Of a DNA stretch of 64,000 nucleotides, positions 39,689 through 47,761 are shown piece after piece. The stretch's first letter is position 1; each line of letters opens with the position of its first letter. The notes beneath the pieces are model-generated. The model was not told the DNA's origin and ran no database searches. It saw nothing but the letters and a program-made list of their open reading frames with translations. The translations under genes and the position numbers were made by a program. Source of the DNA: VRUE01 sp036557525 (GTDB taxonomy: Bacteria > Actinomycetota > Thermoleophilia > Solirubrobacterales > 70-9); NCBI GenBank assembly GCA_036557525.1, contig DATBHH010000080.1, positions 27,084 through 91,083 on the forward strand, given 5' to 3'.

Positions 39689-40665
39689 CGGACTCCCCGG
39701 GCCCGCTGGAGTTGCTCGAGCCGATCACCGCCTATCAGCGCTCGGCGCTGATAGCAGCTGCGGTCGAGACCGGGATCGCCGACGCCCTCGCGCCCGCGCC
39801 CCGGCAGGTCGACGCGGTCGCAAGGGCCTGCGGCACCGACCGCCGCGGCACCCAGGCCCTCCTCTCGGGGCTGTCCGCGATCGGGATCGCCGAGAGGGGG
39901 AGAGATGGGTTTCGGCTGACCGCCCTGGGAGCCCCACTCGCAACCGACCACCCTCAGAGCATCGCTTCGATAGTCCGGAAGGAGTGGTTCTTCTACCGAG
40001 CCTGGGCCGAGCTGCCCGGCGCGGTGCGCGATGGCCACGCCCGCATCGCGCCGTGGCGCGAGCGCCTCGCGGAGGATCCGGAGACCTCGTTGGAGTTCCT
40101 GCGCGCCCTCGACGACCTCGCTCGGCTCGGCGGTGGGGAGCTGCCCTCCCTGGCGGGACCGTGCCAGGGCAGCTTGCTCGACGTCGGCGGTGGGGCCGGT
40201 TCGCACTCGGCGGCGCTGGTGGAGGCGAATCCGGGACTGGCCGCAACGGTCCTCGACCTCCCCGCGGTCGAGCCGCTCGTCGCCGAGCGCAACCCGGGGG
40301 TCGGGTTCGTCGGCGGCGACCTCGAATCGGAGCGGTTCGGGATGCCGGAGGGCGAGCGCTGGGACGCTGTTCTCCTCGCCAACATCCTCCACGACCACCC
40401 GCCCGAGCGCTGCGCCCGCTACGTGCGCGAGGCCGTGAGCCTGCTTGGGCCGGGTGGGAGCCTGATCGTCTACGAGTGGGTGATCGACCCCGATCGAGAC
40501 GCTCCCCCCGCCGTTGCCCTCTTCACTCCGATGATGCTGGTCGAGAACGAGGGCGGCTTCACCTGGACAGACGCGGAGATCGCCTCGTGGATTCGCGAAA
40601 CGGGGCTCGTCCCGGAGCCGGTTCGGCGTGGGCAGGGACCGATCGCCGTGATCAGGGCGACCTGA
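39685..40665 (+). CDS. SAM-dependent O-methyltransferase family protein
   Basis: The 326-residue protein has an N-terminal winged-helix dimerisation domain (about 10-90: 'AVETGIADALAPAPRQVDAV', 'TQALLSGLSAIGIAERG') and a class I Rossmann methyltransferase domain with SAM motif 'LLDVGGGAGSHSAAL' (about 168-182), 'TVLDLPAVEP', 'VGGDLE' and 'LLANILHDH' (the HD of O-methyltransferase family 2, PF00891). The acceptor is unknown. It overlaps the FAD gene (ATGA) and ends the long operon. It may modify a product or protect the cell from a catechol-like intermediate; both ideas are speculation. Confidence 0.88.
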   Translation: MTDSPGPLELLEPITAYQRSALIAAAVETGIADALAPAPRQVDAVARACGTDRRGTQALLSGLSAIGIAERGRDGFRLTALGAPLATDHPQSIASIVRKEWFFYRAWAELPGAVRDGHARIAPWRERLAEDPETSLEFLRALDDLARLGGGELPSLAGPCQGSLLDVGGGAGSHSAALVEANPGLAATVLDLPAVEPLVAERNPGVGFVGGDLESERFGMPEGERWDAVLLANILHDHPPERCARYVREAVSLLGPGGSLIVYEWVIDPDRDAPPAVALFTPMMLVENEGGFTWTDAEIASWIRETGLVPEPVRRGQGPIAVIRAT

Positions 40666-40690
40666 CCTTCCGACCGCCTGGCGCCCGCGG

Positions 40691-41074
40691 TCAGCCGGCG
40701 GTTGAGGCCGAGGCCGAGCAGAGCCCGAAGATGATCAACGAGTCGATCAGGATCGCGGTGAGGCCGAAGATCGGCAGGACCGGAAGCGCGATGAACCAGA
40801 AGACGGCGCTGATGATCGCGAGGACGATCCCCACTTCGCGGCCGCTCGGGGAGCCGGTCAGCAGCAGGTAGGAGCCGTAGAGCACGATCGCGCCCCAGAT
40901 CACGGCGACCCAGCCCCAGAACCCCAGCGAGGCGAAGAGCACGCCGTTGTCGGAGAGGTACGCCTTGTCCGCGATCGCGCCGATGCCCCAGATCACGTTC
41001 GCGCAACCGGCGATGACGAACATGATCCCGGCGAACGCGACCCAGCCCGAACCGCCACCAGTCCTCGACTCCAT
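40691..41074 (-). CDS. Four-TM membrane protein (DUF7144-like)
   Basis: This 127-residue protein has four hydrophobic segments: 'WVAFAGIMFVIAGCANVIWG', 'LGFWGWVAVIWGAIVLYGSY', 'VGIVLAIISAVFWFIALPVLP' and 'LTAILIDSLIIFGLC'. The opening 'GWVAFAGIMFVIAG..N' is the hallmark of a common actinobacterial family with no known function. ATG 41074 is chosen because GGAGG lies five bases upstream; the longer frame to 41545 overlaps the antisense of the next gene. Confidence 0.85.
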   Translation of the reverse strand: MESRTGGGSGWVAFAGIMFVIAGCANVIWGIGAIADKAYLSDNGVLFASLGFWGWVAVIWGAIVLYGSYLLLTGSPSGREVGIVLAIISAVFWFIALPVLPIFGLTAILIDSLIIFGLCSASASTAG

Positions 41075-41160
41075 CGCTGACCTCCTATCCAATCGGTGGG
41101 GATGTGCCGATCGGCACGGGTCCATCCTTTCGACCTCGCTGTCGGCTGTAAAGCCCGGCG

Positions 41161-41931
41161 TCAGCTCTCGGCCAATGACCCCAGTGTCTGGCCGAGCCAC
41201 TCGAGCGATCGGTGGGCGAGCTGGCCTCCCCAGCTCACGCGCGCGACCCCGAGCTCGGCGAGCTGGGCGAGCGAGGGGCCGGGCGGGATCCGGACGGCGT
41301 TGATCGGCCCGCGGTGCCGGGAGATGAAGCTGCGCAGGGCCTCCCGTTCCCAGAGGAGGATCGGGTAGACGCAGTCGACGCCCGCGTCGGAATAGGCCGC
41401 GGCGCGACGCAGCGCCTCCTCGACCAGCTCCGACTGCGATTGCTCCGCCCCGGCCGATGCAGCCCGGACGAAGACGTCGATGCGGGCGTTGATCACCAGC
41501 TCGTACTCCCGCCGGGCGGCAGCCTCGCGAACCGCCGCCAGCCACTCGGCGTGCACGCCGGGTTCGCGCAGCTCACCCGTCCGGTGATCGGTGTCCTCGA
41601 GATTGCAGCCGGCGGCCCCGATCTCGTGCAGGGCGGCGACCAGGTCCTGCGGGTCCATCCCGTAGCCGGCCTCGGCGTCGACGGTCACCGGCACCGCGAT
41701 CCCGCGCGCGATTCGGGCCGCGGCGGCGAGCATCTCATCGCCCGGGGCGCCCTCGTGGTCCTCGAAGCCGAGCGCCGCCGCGACGCCGGCGCTGGTCGTC
41801 GCGACGACCGGGAATCCGGCGGCCTCGACGGCCCGCGCGCTGGCGACGTCCCAGGCGTTCGGCAGCAGCAGCGGCCGGCCCGGGACGTGGAGCGAGCGGA
41901 GCGTGCGGCAGCGGGCGTCGAGGTCGCTCAC
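41161..41931 (-). CDS. Isocitrate lyase/PEP mutase family protein
   Basis: The 256-residue TIM-barrel protein has 'LLPNAWDVASARAVEAAGFP', 'VPVTVDAEAGYG' (Mg-site DAEAGYG), 'GAAGCNLEDTDH' and 'INARIDVFV', the PEP-mutase-like pattern. The diagnostic PEP mutase/isocitrate lyase catalytic Cys motif KKCGH is absent, so it is probably a C-C lyase, oxaloacetase or hydrolase-like enzyme on a 2-keto or hydroxy-diacid. GTG 41931 overlaps the stop of the exported protein gene upstream (GTGA), an odd functional pairing. Confidence 0.88.
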   Translation of the reverse strand: MSDLDARCRTLRSLHVPGRPLLLPNAWDVASARAVEAAGFPVVATTSAGVAAALGFEDHEGAPGDEMLAAAARIARGIAVPVTVDAEAGYGMDPQDLVAALHEIGAAGCNLEDTDHRTGELREPGVHAEWLAAVREAAARREYELVINARIDVFVRAASAGAEQSQSELVEEALRRAAAYSDAGVDCVYPILLWEREALRSFISRHRGPINAVRIPPGPSLAQLAELGVARVSWGGQLAHRSLEWLGQTLGSLAES

Positions 41932-43556
41932 GGCTCTCCCCGCCCCGGGCGGCCGGCCTTCCGGATCAGCCGGATCCTCCGCGCCCGGGTCGCGGCGCTT
42001 CCGCCGGTCGGCGTGAAGGCGACCTCGATCGAGGTCTTCGCCGAGCGCTTCGACCGCAGAGCCCGGGCGAGGTTCCGCTTCGGGACGATCGAGAGCGAGA
42101 ACGCGCCGGCGCGCCCGGCTTCGACCGCCGCCCGCTTCACCTTCCTGCCCGACAGGGCGAGCGACCCCGGCCCGGGGATCTCCACGTCGAGCTTCGCGGT
42201 GCCCCTGCGCTTGTTGCGCCTAAGCTTGCCGAAACTGAAGGAGTTCGCGGGTCCGATGGCGGGCGGCCCGGAGGTTGGGGGTGGTGGCGTGGGGAGCTCA
42301 TAGGCGCCCCGGTCAATGACTGCGACGCCGTCGCCGTCGCCGTCGAGGACCCTGGGGTTGCCGTCGAGGTCGACGGTCGAGAGCGCTTCCCCTTCGGTGC
42401 CGCTGTCGACCGCGGGCGAGCCCGTTGAGAGGTGCCAATCGGCGGCGCCCGGCGCGAACACGCTCGACGGGGGCGCAAACAGGTTACCGGCGCCGGCGCC
42501 GCATTCGATCACGCCTTCGGGCCCATCGACCTCCCGGACGGGAACGATGCTCGAGCTGCAGACGACCGACTGCGTCCCTCCGCCTTCGACTTCCTGCTTC
42601 TCCAACGCGATCGTGTTGACGAGCCGCAACCTGGCGGTGCTGGCGCCTTCTGCCTCAGCCGTTACCGCGGCGGCGAATTTGTCGACGACCTTCGGTTCGC
42701 CGGCGTCGATCGTGTCGTTTGAGAGCGTCAGCGAGTTCGATGCCCCGTAGCTCGCGTGCACCTCGGCGCCGATCTGGCCACCGGTGAGCAGCGAGGTGTC
42801 GATCAGGACCTCGGGTGAGAGGACGGTCACCAGATGGCTGCCTTCGGTGGCGAGCCGGGTCCTGACGACGCGCGTCCCTTCCCCCGCGATCTCGACGTCG
42901 AGGGCCTGGGCGACAGCGCTCCAGATGTCCGAGTCGGTGACGGTGGCCCTGGGCCCGAAGATCGCCAGGGCACGGGATTCGGCGCTGCGGACCCGAGCAT
43001 CGCGAACGAACGCGTCGGCTGCGGTCGGCGTCACTTCGATCCCTTCGGTGTTGATGCCGCCGGCGCTGCGGACGTCGACGTCGTCGACGCTCTCGGCAGC
43101 GCCCCCGATCGAGATCCCGCCACCGTTGGAGAACCCGGCCGGTACCTCCACCCGGAGGGCTTCGATCGAGACCGCCGAGGGGGTCGTGATTTCCACCTCG
43201 GCCCCTTTGTTCGTTTCCGGCGCCCGGAGCGTGGTCGCGTCGGGCGGGGTCGTTTCCTGGTCCGGCCCGCGCCCGGCCCCGTGCAGGGTCAGCCCCGAGT
43301 CTTCGGCCTTGTCGATCACCACGCGTTCCTCGTAGAGGCCGGGCGCGACCTCGATCCGGTCTCCCGTGCCCGGGGTCGCTCGCGACGCGGCGAGCGCCTC
43401 CGAGATCGTCGCGCAGGGCGCCGCCTCGGTGCATTCGGTCCCCGACCCCGACTGGTCGACGAAGAAGGATTCGGCCTGCGCCGTGGCCGGCGCCGCCATC
43501 GCCGCGCAGGCGAGGAGGATCGCTGGGAGCGCGCGGCCGCGGGTCGGCGGGGTCAT
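41928..43556 (-). CDS. Exported beta-helix-type protein with choice-of-anchor Q motif
   Basis: This 542-residue protein has a signal peptide (ILLACAAMAAPATAQA). 'SGSGTECTEAAPCATISEALA' style N-terminus (CTEAAPCATI) and many short beta repeats (about 55-340) indicate a right-handed parallel beta-helix. The segment 'SPAVDSGTEG' with 'TVDLDGNPRVLDGD' and 'DRGAYEL' near 385-425 is the choice-of-anchor Q pattern. A basic C-terminal Ig-like domain follows (about 440-540). A GATAAT box (43563-43568, minus) lies 6 bp before the ATG, so the mRNA is probably leaderless. Beta-helices often bind or cleave polysaccharide; no catalytic residues are claimed. Confidence 0.82.
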   Translation of the reverse strand: MTPPTRGRALPAILLACAAMAAPATAQAESFFVDQSGSGTECTEAAPCATISEALAASRATPGTGDRIEVAPGLYEERVVIDKAEDSGLTLHGAGRGPDQETTPPDATTLRAPETNKGAEVEITTPSAVSIEALRVEVPAGFSNGGGISIGGAAESVDDVDVRSAGGINTEGIEVTPTAADAFVRDARVRSAESRALAIFGPRATVTDSDIWSAVAQALDVEIAGEGTRVVRTRLATEGSHLVTVLSPEVLIDTSLLTGGQIGAEVHASYGASNSLTLSNDTIDAGEPKVVDKFAAAVTAEAEGASTARLRLVNTIALEKQEVEGGGTQSVVCSSSIVPVREVDGPEGVIECGAGAGNLFAPPSSVFAPGAADWHLSTGSPAVDSGTEGEALSTVDLDGNPRVLDGDGDGVAVIDRGAYELPTPPPPTSGPPAIGPANSFSFGKLRRNKRRGTAKLDVEIPGPGSLALSGRKVKRAAVEAGRAGAFSLSIVPKRNLARALRSKRSAKTSIEVAFTPTGGSAATRARRIRLIRKAGRPGRGEP

Positions 43557-43587
43557 CGGCCGATTATCCGCCCCCTCGAAACCGGTG

Positions 43588-44304
43588 CTATCCCCAGGAC
43601 GGCTCGGAGTTGGGCCGGAAGCTGGTCGTCAGGATTCGCATCCCGCGTGGCCGGGTCACGGTGAAGCGCACGACCTCGGCGACCTCCTCCGCGCTCATCA
43701 TCTCATCGAGGGCCGGATCGCCCTCTTCGCGGCCGATCCCGATCGCGAACCCGGTCTTGACTCCGCCGGGGCAGATGCAGGCCGCCCGCACGCCCTTCTC
43801 GCGCAGCTCGTGGTCGAGCGAACGTGTGAAGCCGAGCTGGCCGAACTTCGAGGCGTTGTAGACCGACTCGCCGGGAAATGCGCGGAGGCCGGCGACGCTG
43901 GCGATCGAGACGAAGTCGCCCGCGCCGGAGTCGATCAGGTGGGGCAGGGCGGCGGCCGCGGTGTAGATGGTGCCCTTGAGGTTGACGTCGATCATCTCCT
44001 CGACCAGCTCGGGATCGAGCTCGAGGAACGGCCCGTAGGCGCCCATCCCGGCATTGGCGACGGCGATGTCGAGCCCGCCGAAGCGCTCGACGACGGCCTC
44101 GGTCGCCGCGATCACCGCGGGGCGGTCGCGGATGTCGCAGGCGAGCCCCAATGCCCGCTCGAGGCCGAGATCGTTCCCGCGCCGGGAGAGCAGGCCGATC
44201 GATGCGCCCGCGCCGTGCAGGCTGCGGGCGACTGCGGCGCCGATCCCGGCGCTGGCGCCGGTGACGAGCGCCACTTTGCCCTCGAGCTCGATCGGCTCCG
44301 ACAT
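43588..44304 (-). CDS. Short-chain dehydrogenase/reductase
   Basis: The 238-residue enzyme has the classical SDR motifs: NAD(P) site GASAGIG (16-22), 'ANAGMG' (NAG), catalytic Ser in 'VSIASVAG', and YNASK (about 145-149) followed by 'PGGVKTGF'. 'LLSRRG' with Arg after the second strand suggests NADP preference. The ATG at 44304 is preceded by a CACAAT box 6 bp upstream, consistent with a leaderless start. Substrate unknown. The longer frame to 45363 is the shadow of the CPBP gene. Confidence 0.93.
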   Translation of the reverse strand: MSEPIELEGKVALVTGASAGIGAAVARSLHGAGASIGLLSRRGNDLGLERALGLACDIRDRPAVIAATEAVVERFGGLDIAVANAGMGAYGPFLELDPELVEEMIDVNLKGTIYTAAAALPHLIDSGAGDFVSIASVAGLRAFPGESVYNASKFGQLGFTRSLDHELREKGVRAACICPGGVKTGFAIGIGREEGDPALDEMMSAEEVAEVVRFTVTRPRGMRILTTSFRPNSEPSWG

Positions 44305-44318
44305 ACCCGGATTGTGCC

Positions 44319-45083
44319 TCAGGAGACGACGAGGACGACGACGATCGCGATCAGGCCGACGCTCTGGGTCGAGTGGACGAGGATCCCCATCCATGCGCTT
44401 TGGTAGCGGCGCGAGGGGTAGGAGATCGCGAAGACGTTGATCAGCGCGGTCGGGATCACCCAGGGAGTGTGCAGGTGGTAGCAGGCGAAGAGCACTCCGT
44501 TCGCGACCCAGTCGTAGCGTCCGAAGACCCCCCTCATCCGCGGCAGCAGCAGCCCGCGGAACAGGAGCTCCTCGCCGAGCACCGTGTTGAAGACGGCGAA
44601 GACTACGACCACGGCGAGCCAGCCCCAGGCGCCTTGGAAGAAGGCTTCGCCGGCGCCGGTCCCGAGGAACTCGGCGAGGCCACGCGGAGAGGGGGCGGGT
44701 ATGCCCGGCAGCACGAACCCGAGGCCGAAGATCGCCATGAACGGCAGCACCCAGAGCCACACCCGTCCCCCGGTCCGCCCGCTCCTCGGATCCCGCGGCG
44801 GCCGCAGCCAGAGCCCGTCGCGAAGCCGGGGCCAGGAGAGCGTTCCCTGCTCGCGCCGGGTGAGGATCACGACCAGGGCGCACTCCCAGATCAGCCCCAG
44901 GGGAATGCAGATCAGCAGCGCCTGGACCAGCGGCTCCTCCCCGCCGAGGCGGTCGGCGAGCCAGGGGGCGACGAGCCAGGAGAGAACTCCCATCGGGATC
45001 GCGGCCGCGGCCCAGACCGCGAGGATCTGCACCAGGGAGTACTGCGGTATCCCGGCATGCCTGTCGGGTCGACCTGCGCTCAC
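44319..45083 (-). CDS. CPBP-family intramembrane metalloprotease
   Basis: This 254-residue membrane protein has about seven hydrophobic segments. The Abi/CPBP motifs are visible: 'LGEELLFRGLLLPRM' (EExxxR, about 173-181), 'FACYHLHTPW' (FxxxH) and 'GILVHSTQSVG' (second His). These residues form the zinc site of Rce1-like intramembrane proteases. Its target (prenyl protein or bacteriocin-related) is unknown. It lies 14 bp upstream of the SDR gene on the same strand. Confidence 0.9.
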   Translation of the reverse strand: MSAGRPDRHAGIPQYSLVQILAVWAAAAIPMGVLSWLVAPWLADRLGGEEPLVQALLICIPLGLIWECALVVILTRREQGTLSWPRLRDGLWLRPPRDPRSGRTGGRVWLWVLPFMAIFGLGFVLPGIPAPSPRGLAEFLGTGAGEAFFQGAWGWLAVVVVFAVFNTVLGEELLFRGLLLPRMRGVFGRYDWVANGVLFACYHLHTPWVIPTALINVFAISYPSRRYQSAWMGILVHSTQSVGLIAIVVVLVVS

Positions 45084-45178
45084 CTGACTTCTTCCTCGAC
45101 GGCGACGAGGTCGAATACGTCGGCTTGCCCGCCGGCAGGTTTGTGCGTAGGGTCGAGGGGTCCCTCCCAGGAGGTCTG

Positions 45179-45625
45179 ATGCGTTCGGGAATCAAGCTGG
45201 CGTTCGGTGGCAACGTGATCGACCATAACGTCGTGATGAACAACGACGGGGAAAACACCTGCACCGACCCCGAGGACACGGTGTGCCAGGTGCCGCCGGG
45301 AACCGGAATCCTCCTGATGGCGGTCGACCAGAACCTGGTCAAGGCCAATCTGGTCACCGGCAACGACTCCTACGGGATCGCGGTCGCCAATATCTGCCAG
45401 GCCCAGGAACTGCCGGAAGAAGTGTGCGCCGCGCTCGACATCGAGCCCAACCCCGACAACAACCACGTCATCTTCAACGTCGCCCTCGGCAACGGCCTGA
45501 ACCCGGCGCCGTCGCTGCCGCCGGTCTTTGCCAAGGACCTCGCCTGGGACGGGAGCGGGAGCGGCAACTGCTGGGCGCACAACGTCTTCGCGACCGTATT
45601 CCCGGACCCGCTGCCGAGCTGCTGA
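45179..45625 (+). CDS. Truncated beta-helix protein (C-terminal fragment)
   Basis: The 148-residue frame shows parallel beta-helix rungs ('NVIDHNVVMNNDGENTC', 'GILLMAVDQNLVKANLV', 'TGNDSYGIAVANI', 'NNHVIFNVALGNGLN') as in NosD/right-handed beta-helix proteins, but no signal peptide and too few rungs. It uses GAA codons like the exported genes, so it looks like the 3' part of a lost larger exported gene. ATG 45179 has AGGAGG 4 bases before it; TTG 45125 is a longer alternative. Its end overlaps the next gene. Confidence 0.6.
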   Translation: MRSGIKLAFGGNVIDHNVVMNNDGENTCTDPEDTVCQVPPGTGILLMAVDQNLVKANLVTGNDSYGIAVANICQAQELPEEVCAALDIEPNPDNNHVIFNVALGNGLNPAPSLPPVFAKDLAWDGSGSGNCWAHNVFATVFPDPLPSC

Positions 45626-46053
45626 CCGCGCTCAGGCTAGAACTGAGTCGAGTTCTCCCCGCGTCTCCTGAGCGCGTCTGGGCCGCCTTCGTCGATCCTG
45701 CGATCCTCGCCAAGTGGTGGGGGCCGCAGGGATTCACTGTCTCGAGCCTCGAGTTCGACCCCCGCGCCGGCGAGAGCTACAGGATCGAGATGCAGCCCCC
45801 CGAGGGCGACCCCTTCTTCCTCGCGGGGGAATTCCGCGAGGTCGAGCCTCCGACGCGTCTCGTCTTCACGTTCGGCTACGAGGAGCCGGACCCCGACGAC
45901 GTCGAGAACATCGCCACGCTGTTGTTCGTCGATCGCGGCGGGTCGACCGAGGTCGGCTTCACCCAGTCCCCGTTCAAGACCGACGCCCGCCTTGCCCTCC
46001 ATCGCGAGGGCTGGTCGGACAGCTTCGACAAGCTCCAGCGGTTGCTCGGCTAG
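45622..46053 (+). CDS. AHSA1/SRPBCC domain protein, probable CTG start
   Basis: The 143-residue protein is a START-like small-ligand domain: 'LPASPERVWAAFVDPAILAKWWGPQGF' in pieces (SPERVWAAFVDP, ILAKWWGPQGF), 'LEFDPRAGESYRIEM', 'GEFREVEPPTRLVFTFGY' and 'GWSDSFDKLQRLL'. Family N-termini begin about one strand before 'LPASPERVW', which is position 45622, but no ATG, GTG or TTG exists in this frame between the far-upstream 45283 and the conserved region. CTG 45622 overlaps the upstream stop just as an ATGA junction would, so it may be a real CTG start or a recent start-codon loss. Confidence 0.78.
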   Translation: MTALRLELSRVLPASPERVWAAFVDPAILAKWWGPQGFTVSSLEFDPRAGESYRIEMQPPEGDPFFLAGEFREVEPPTRLVFTFGYEEPDPDDVENIATLLFVDRGGSTEVGFTQSPFKTDARLALHREGWSDSFDKLQRLLG

Positions 46054-47621
46054 CGCCTGGAGCGTTTGCGTTTTTTCGGCCCGACGACCTTGAAGTTGAC
46101 CGTCTCTGTTCGCGACACCTGGCCGGAGGCGTCGGTGATCACCAGGCTGGCGCGATAGCGCCCCGGCTTCAGCTTGCGGCCGGCGATCCGGCCGTTGAAC
46201 TCGATCGTGTTGGCACCCGCGGTCACCGCCTGGCGGATCTCGCCGACCCTCCGGTAGGCGGTGCAGTTCTTTTTCTGCCTTTTTTTCGCCGCAACGCAGA
46301 GCCGTTTGCCTTTCCGTTTCTTCTTCGTCCCCCTGAAGCGCTGTTCGATCGTCAGCACCGCCTGGCCGGCCTTCGTCGATTGGAAGCTGAAGCGGGCGCT
46401 CTGTCCCGGCCGCAGCGTGCGGCTGTCGATCCCGAGGCCGCTGACGCTCGGCGGCGTCGTGTCGGGGGCGGACGCACTCGGTTCCTGCTGCGGGTCGAGC
46501 GGCACCACCCTGATCGCACCGGATATGCCCGGCGTCCAGGTCGCGAACCCGCGGCCGTCGGCGCCCGCCGCGACCTCCGGCTGGTAGAACCCTTCCGAGG
46601 CGGCCAGGGTGCCGGGGGTCGAGAAGTTGGAGCCCGAGGTGTCACTCACCGTGTAGCGCAGTCGCCCGCCTTCGTAGAGCGAGGTCCAGACGACGTGGAC
46701 CCTGCCGGAGGGGTCCTGGTAGCTGTCGGGCGCGCCGATGCTGCTGTTCTCGATCTGGCTCGATCCCTCGATGAAGGTCGAGCCCCCGAACGTGTTCGTC
46801 CCCGGGTCGAAATGGCGCAGGGCGATGTGGTCGTCGCCGGCGACGAAGTTGAGGTAGGTGAGGAAGACGCCGTTCGGACCGCTGTCGAGGGCCGTCTCGC
46901 TGTTGTCGGGCTCGGGGGAGGTCAGCGTCTTGTCGACTTCCCAGTTGCCGACGTTGTTGATCGAGGCGGCATTGAGCGTTCCGCCTTTGAAGACGCCGTA
47001 CTTGACGACTTCGAGGTCGTTGGATGCGGCCACCAGCTTGGTGGTGCCCTGGAGGCGGACGACCTCGGGCCCGTAGACGAACAGCCCGCCGGTCGCGAAC
47101 TGGACGCCGAATTCGCCGTCGACGAGGGCCGCCTTCACGTTCGCGCCGCTGGCGCCGACGAAGATCCCGACGTCGTCGAGCCAGGCGCCGCTGCCGCTCG
47201 TTTCCGGCCCGGTCCCGATTTCCAGCGGGGCGCCGAAGCTGTCGCCGTTGTTGGTCGAGATCCAGCGATAGGTCCGATTCTGGGTCCCCGTTGGGCACTC
47301 CCAGCAGCCGGCGACGATCACGACCTTGCCGGGCGCCGGCGCGAACACCCGCGCTTTGCCGGCGCTCTGCGCTTCGGTCGAACCGGGGAAGTTGAGGATT
47401 TCGGTGTGGTTGCAGCTCGTGGCCTCGGCCGCGACCCGGCAGTAGCCGACTTGGGTGTTGGCCGCAACCGTCTCCCAGGCGATGTGGCCGCTCCCGTCCG
47501 AACCGACGGCGACGTCCGGATAGGCCCCCGAGCCGGCGGTGAACGGAGTTGCGGCCTGCGCGCCGGCGGGCAGGGCGAGGCAGGCGGTGGCGATCAGAAG
47601 GGAACGGACGAGCGGGCGCAT
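46050..47621 (-). CDS. Exported sialidase-fold (BNR-like) repeat protein
   Basis: This 523-residue protein has a signal peptide (SLLIATACLALPAGAQA), then six or so beta-propeller-like repeats (about 30-385: 'AYPDVAVGSDGSGHIAWE', 'NNGDSFGAPLEIG', 'SFFDPGTN'-like HFDPGTNTFGG, 'GRVHVVWTSLYEGG', 'PEVAAGADGRGFATWT') as in exo-alpha-sialidase-type proteins. No Arg triad is evident, so enzyme activity is doubtful. The C-terminal 120 residues repeat the basic Ig-like domain seen at the end of the 1280-3286 protein ('LKPGRYRASLVITDASG'). GAGGAGATC precedes the ATG. Its stop shares CTAG with the AHSA1 gene. Confidence 0.78.
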   Translation of the reverse strand: MRPLVRSLLIATACLALPAGAQAATPFTAGSGAYPDVAVGSDGSGHIAWETVAANTQVGYCRVAAEATSCNHTEILNFPGSTEAQSAGKARVFAPAPGKVVIVAGCWECPTGTQNRTYRWISTNNGDSFGAPLEIGTGPETSGSGAWLDDVGIFVGASGANVKAALVDGEFGVQFATGGLFVYGPEVVRLQGTTKLVAASNDLEVVKYGVFKGGTLNAASINNVGNWEVDKTLTSPEPDNSETALDSGPNGVFLTYLNFVAGDDHIALRHFDPGTNTFGGSTFIEGSSQIENSSIGAPDSYQDPSGRVHVVWTSLYEGGRLRYTVSDTSGSNFSTPGTLAASEGFYQPEVAAGADGRGFATWTPGISGAIRVVPLDPQQEPSASAPDTTPPSVSGLGIDSRTLRPGQSARFSFQSTKAGQAVLTIEQRFRGTKKKRKGKRLCVAAKKRQKKNCTAYRRVGEIRQAVTAGANTIEFNGRIAGRKLKPGRYRASLVITDASGQVSRTETVNFKVVGPKKRKRSRR

Positions 47622-47761
47622 GATCTCCTCTGCGTAATCGATGGCGGGGGCGCCAAAGATTCTCAGAGTGGGTTCCGGCCCGTCTCCCCGCCTGGACGGA
47701 TTGCGACCAATTTCGGGGACTTCCCTCAGCCGGGTGCGGCGGGGCCTCGGCCCGGCGGCTC

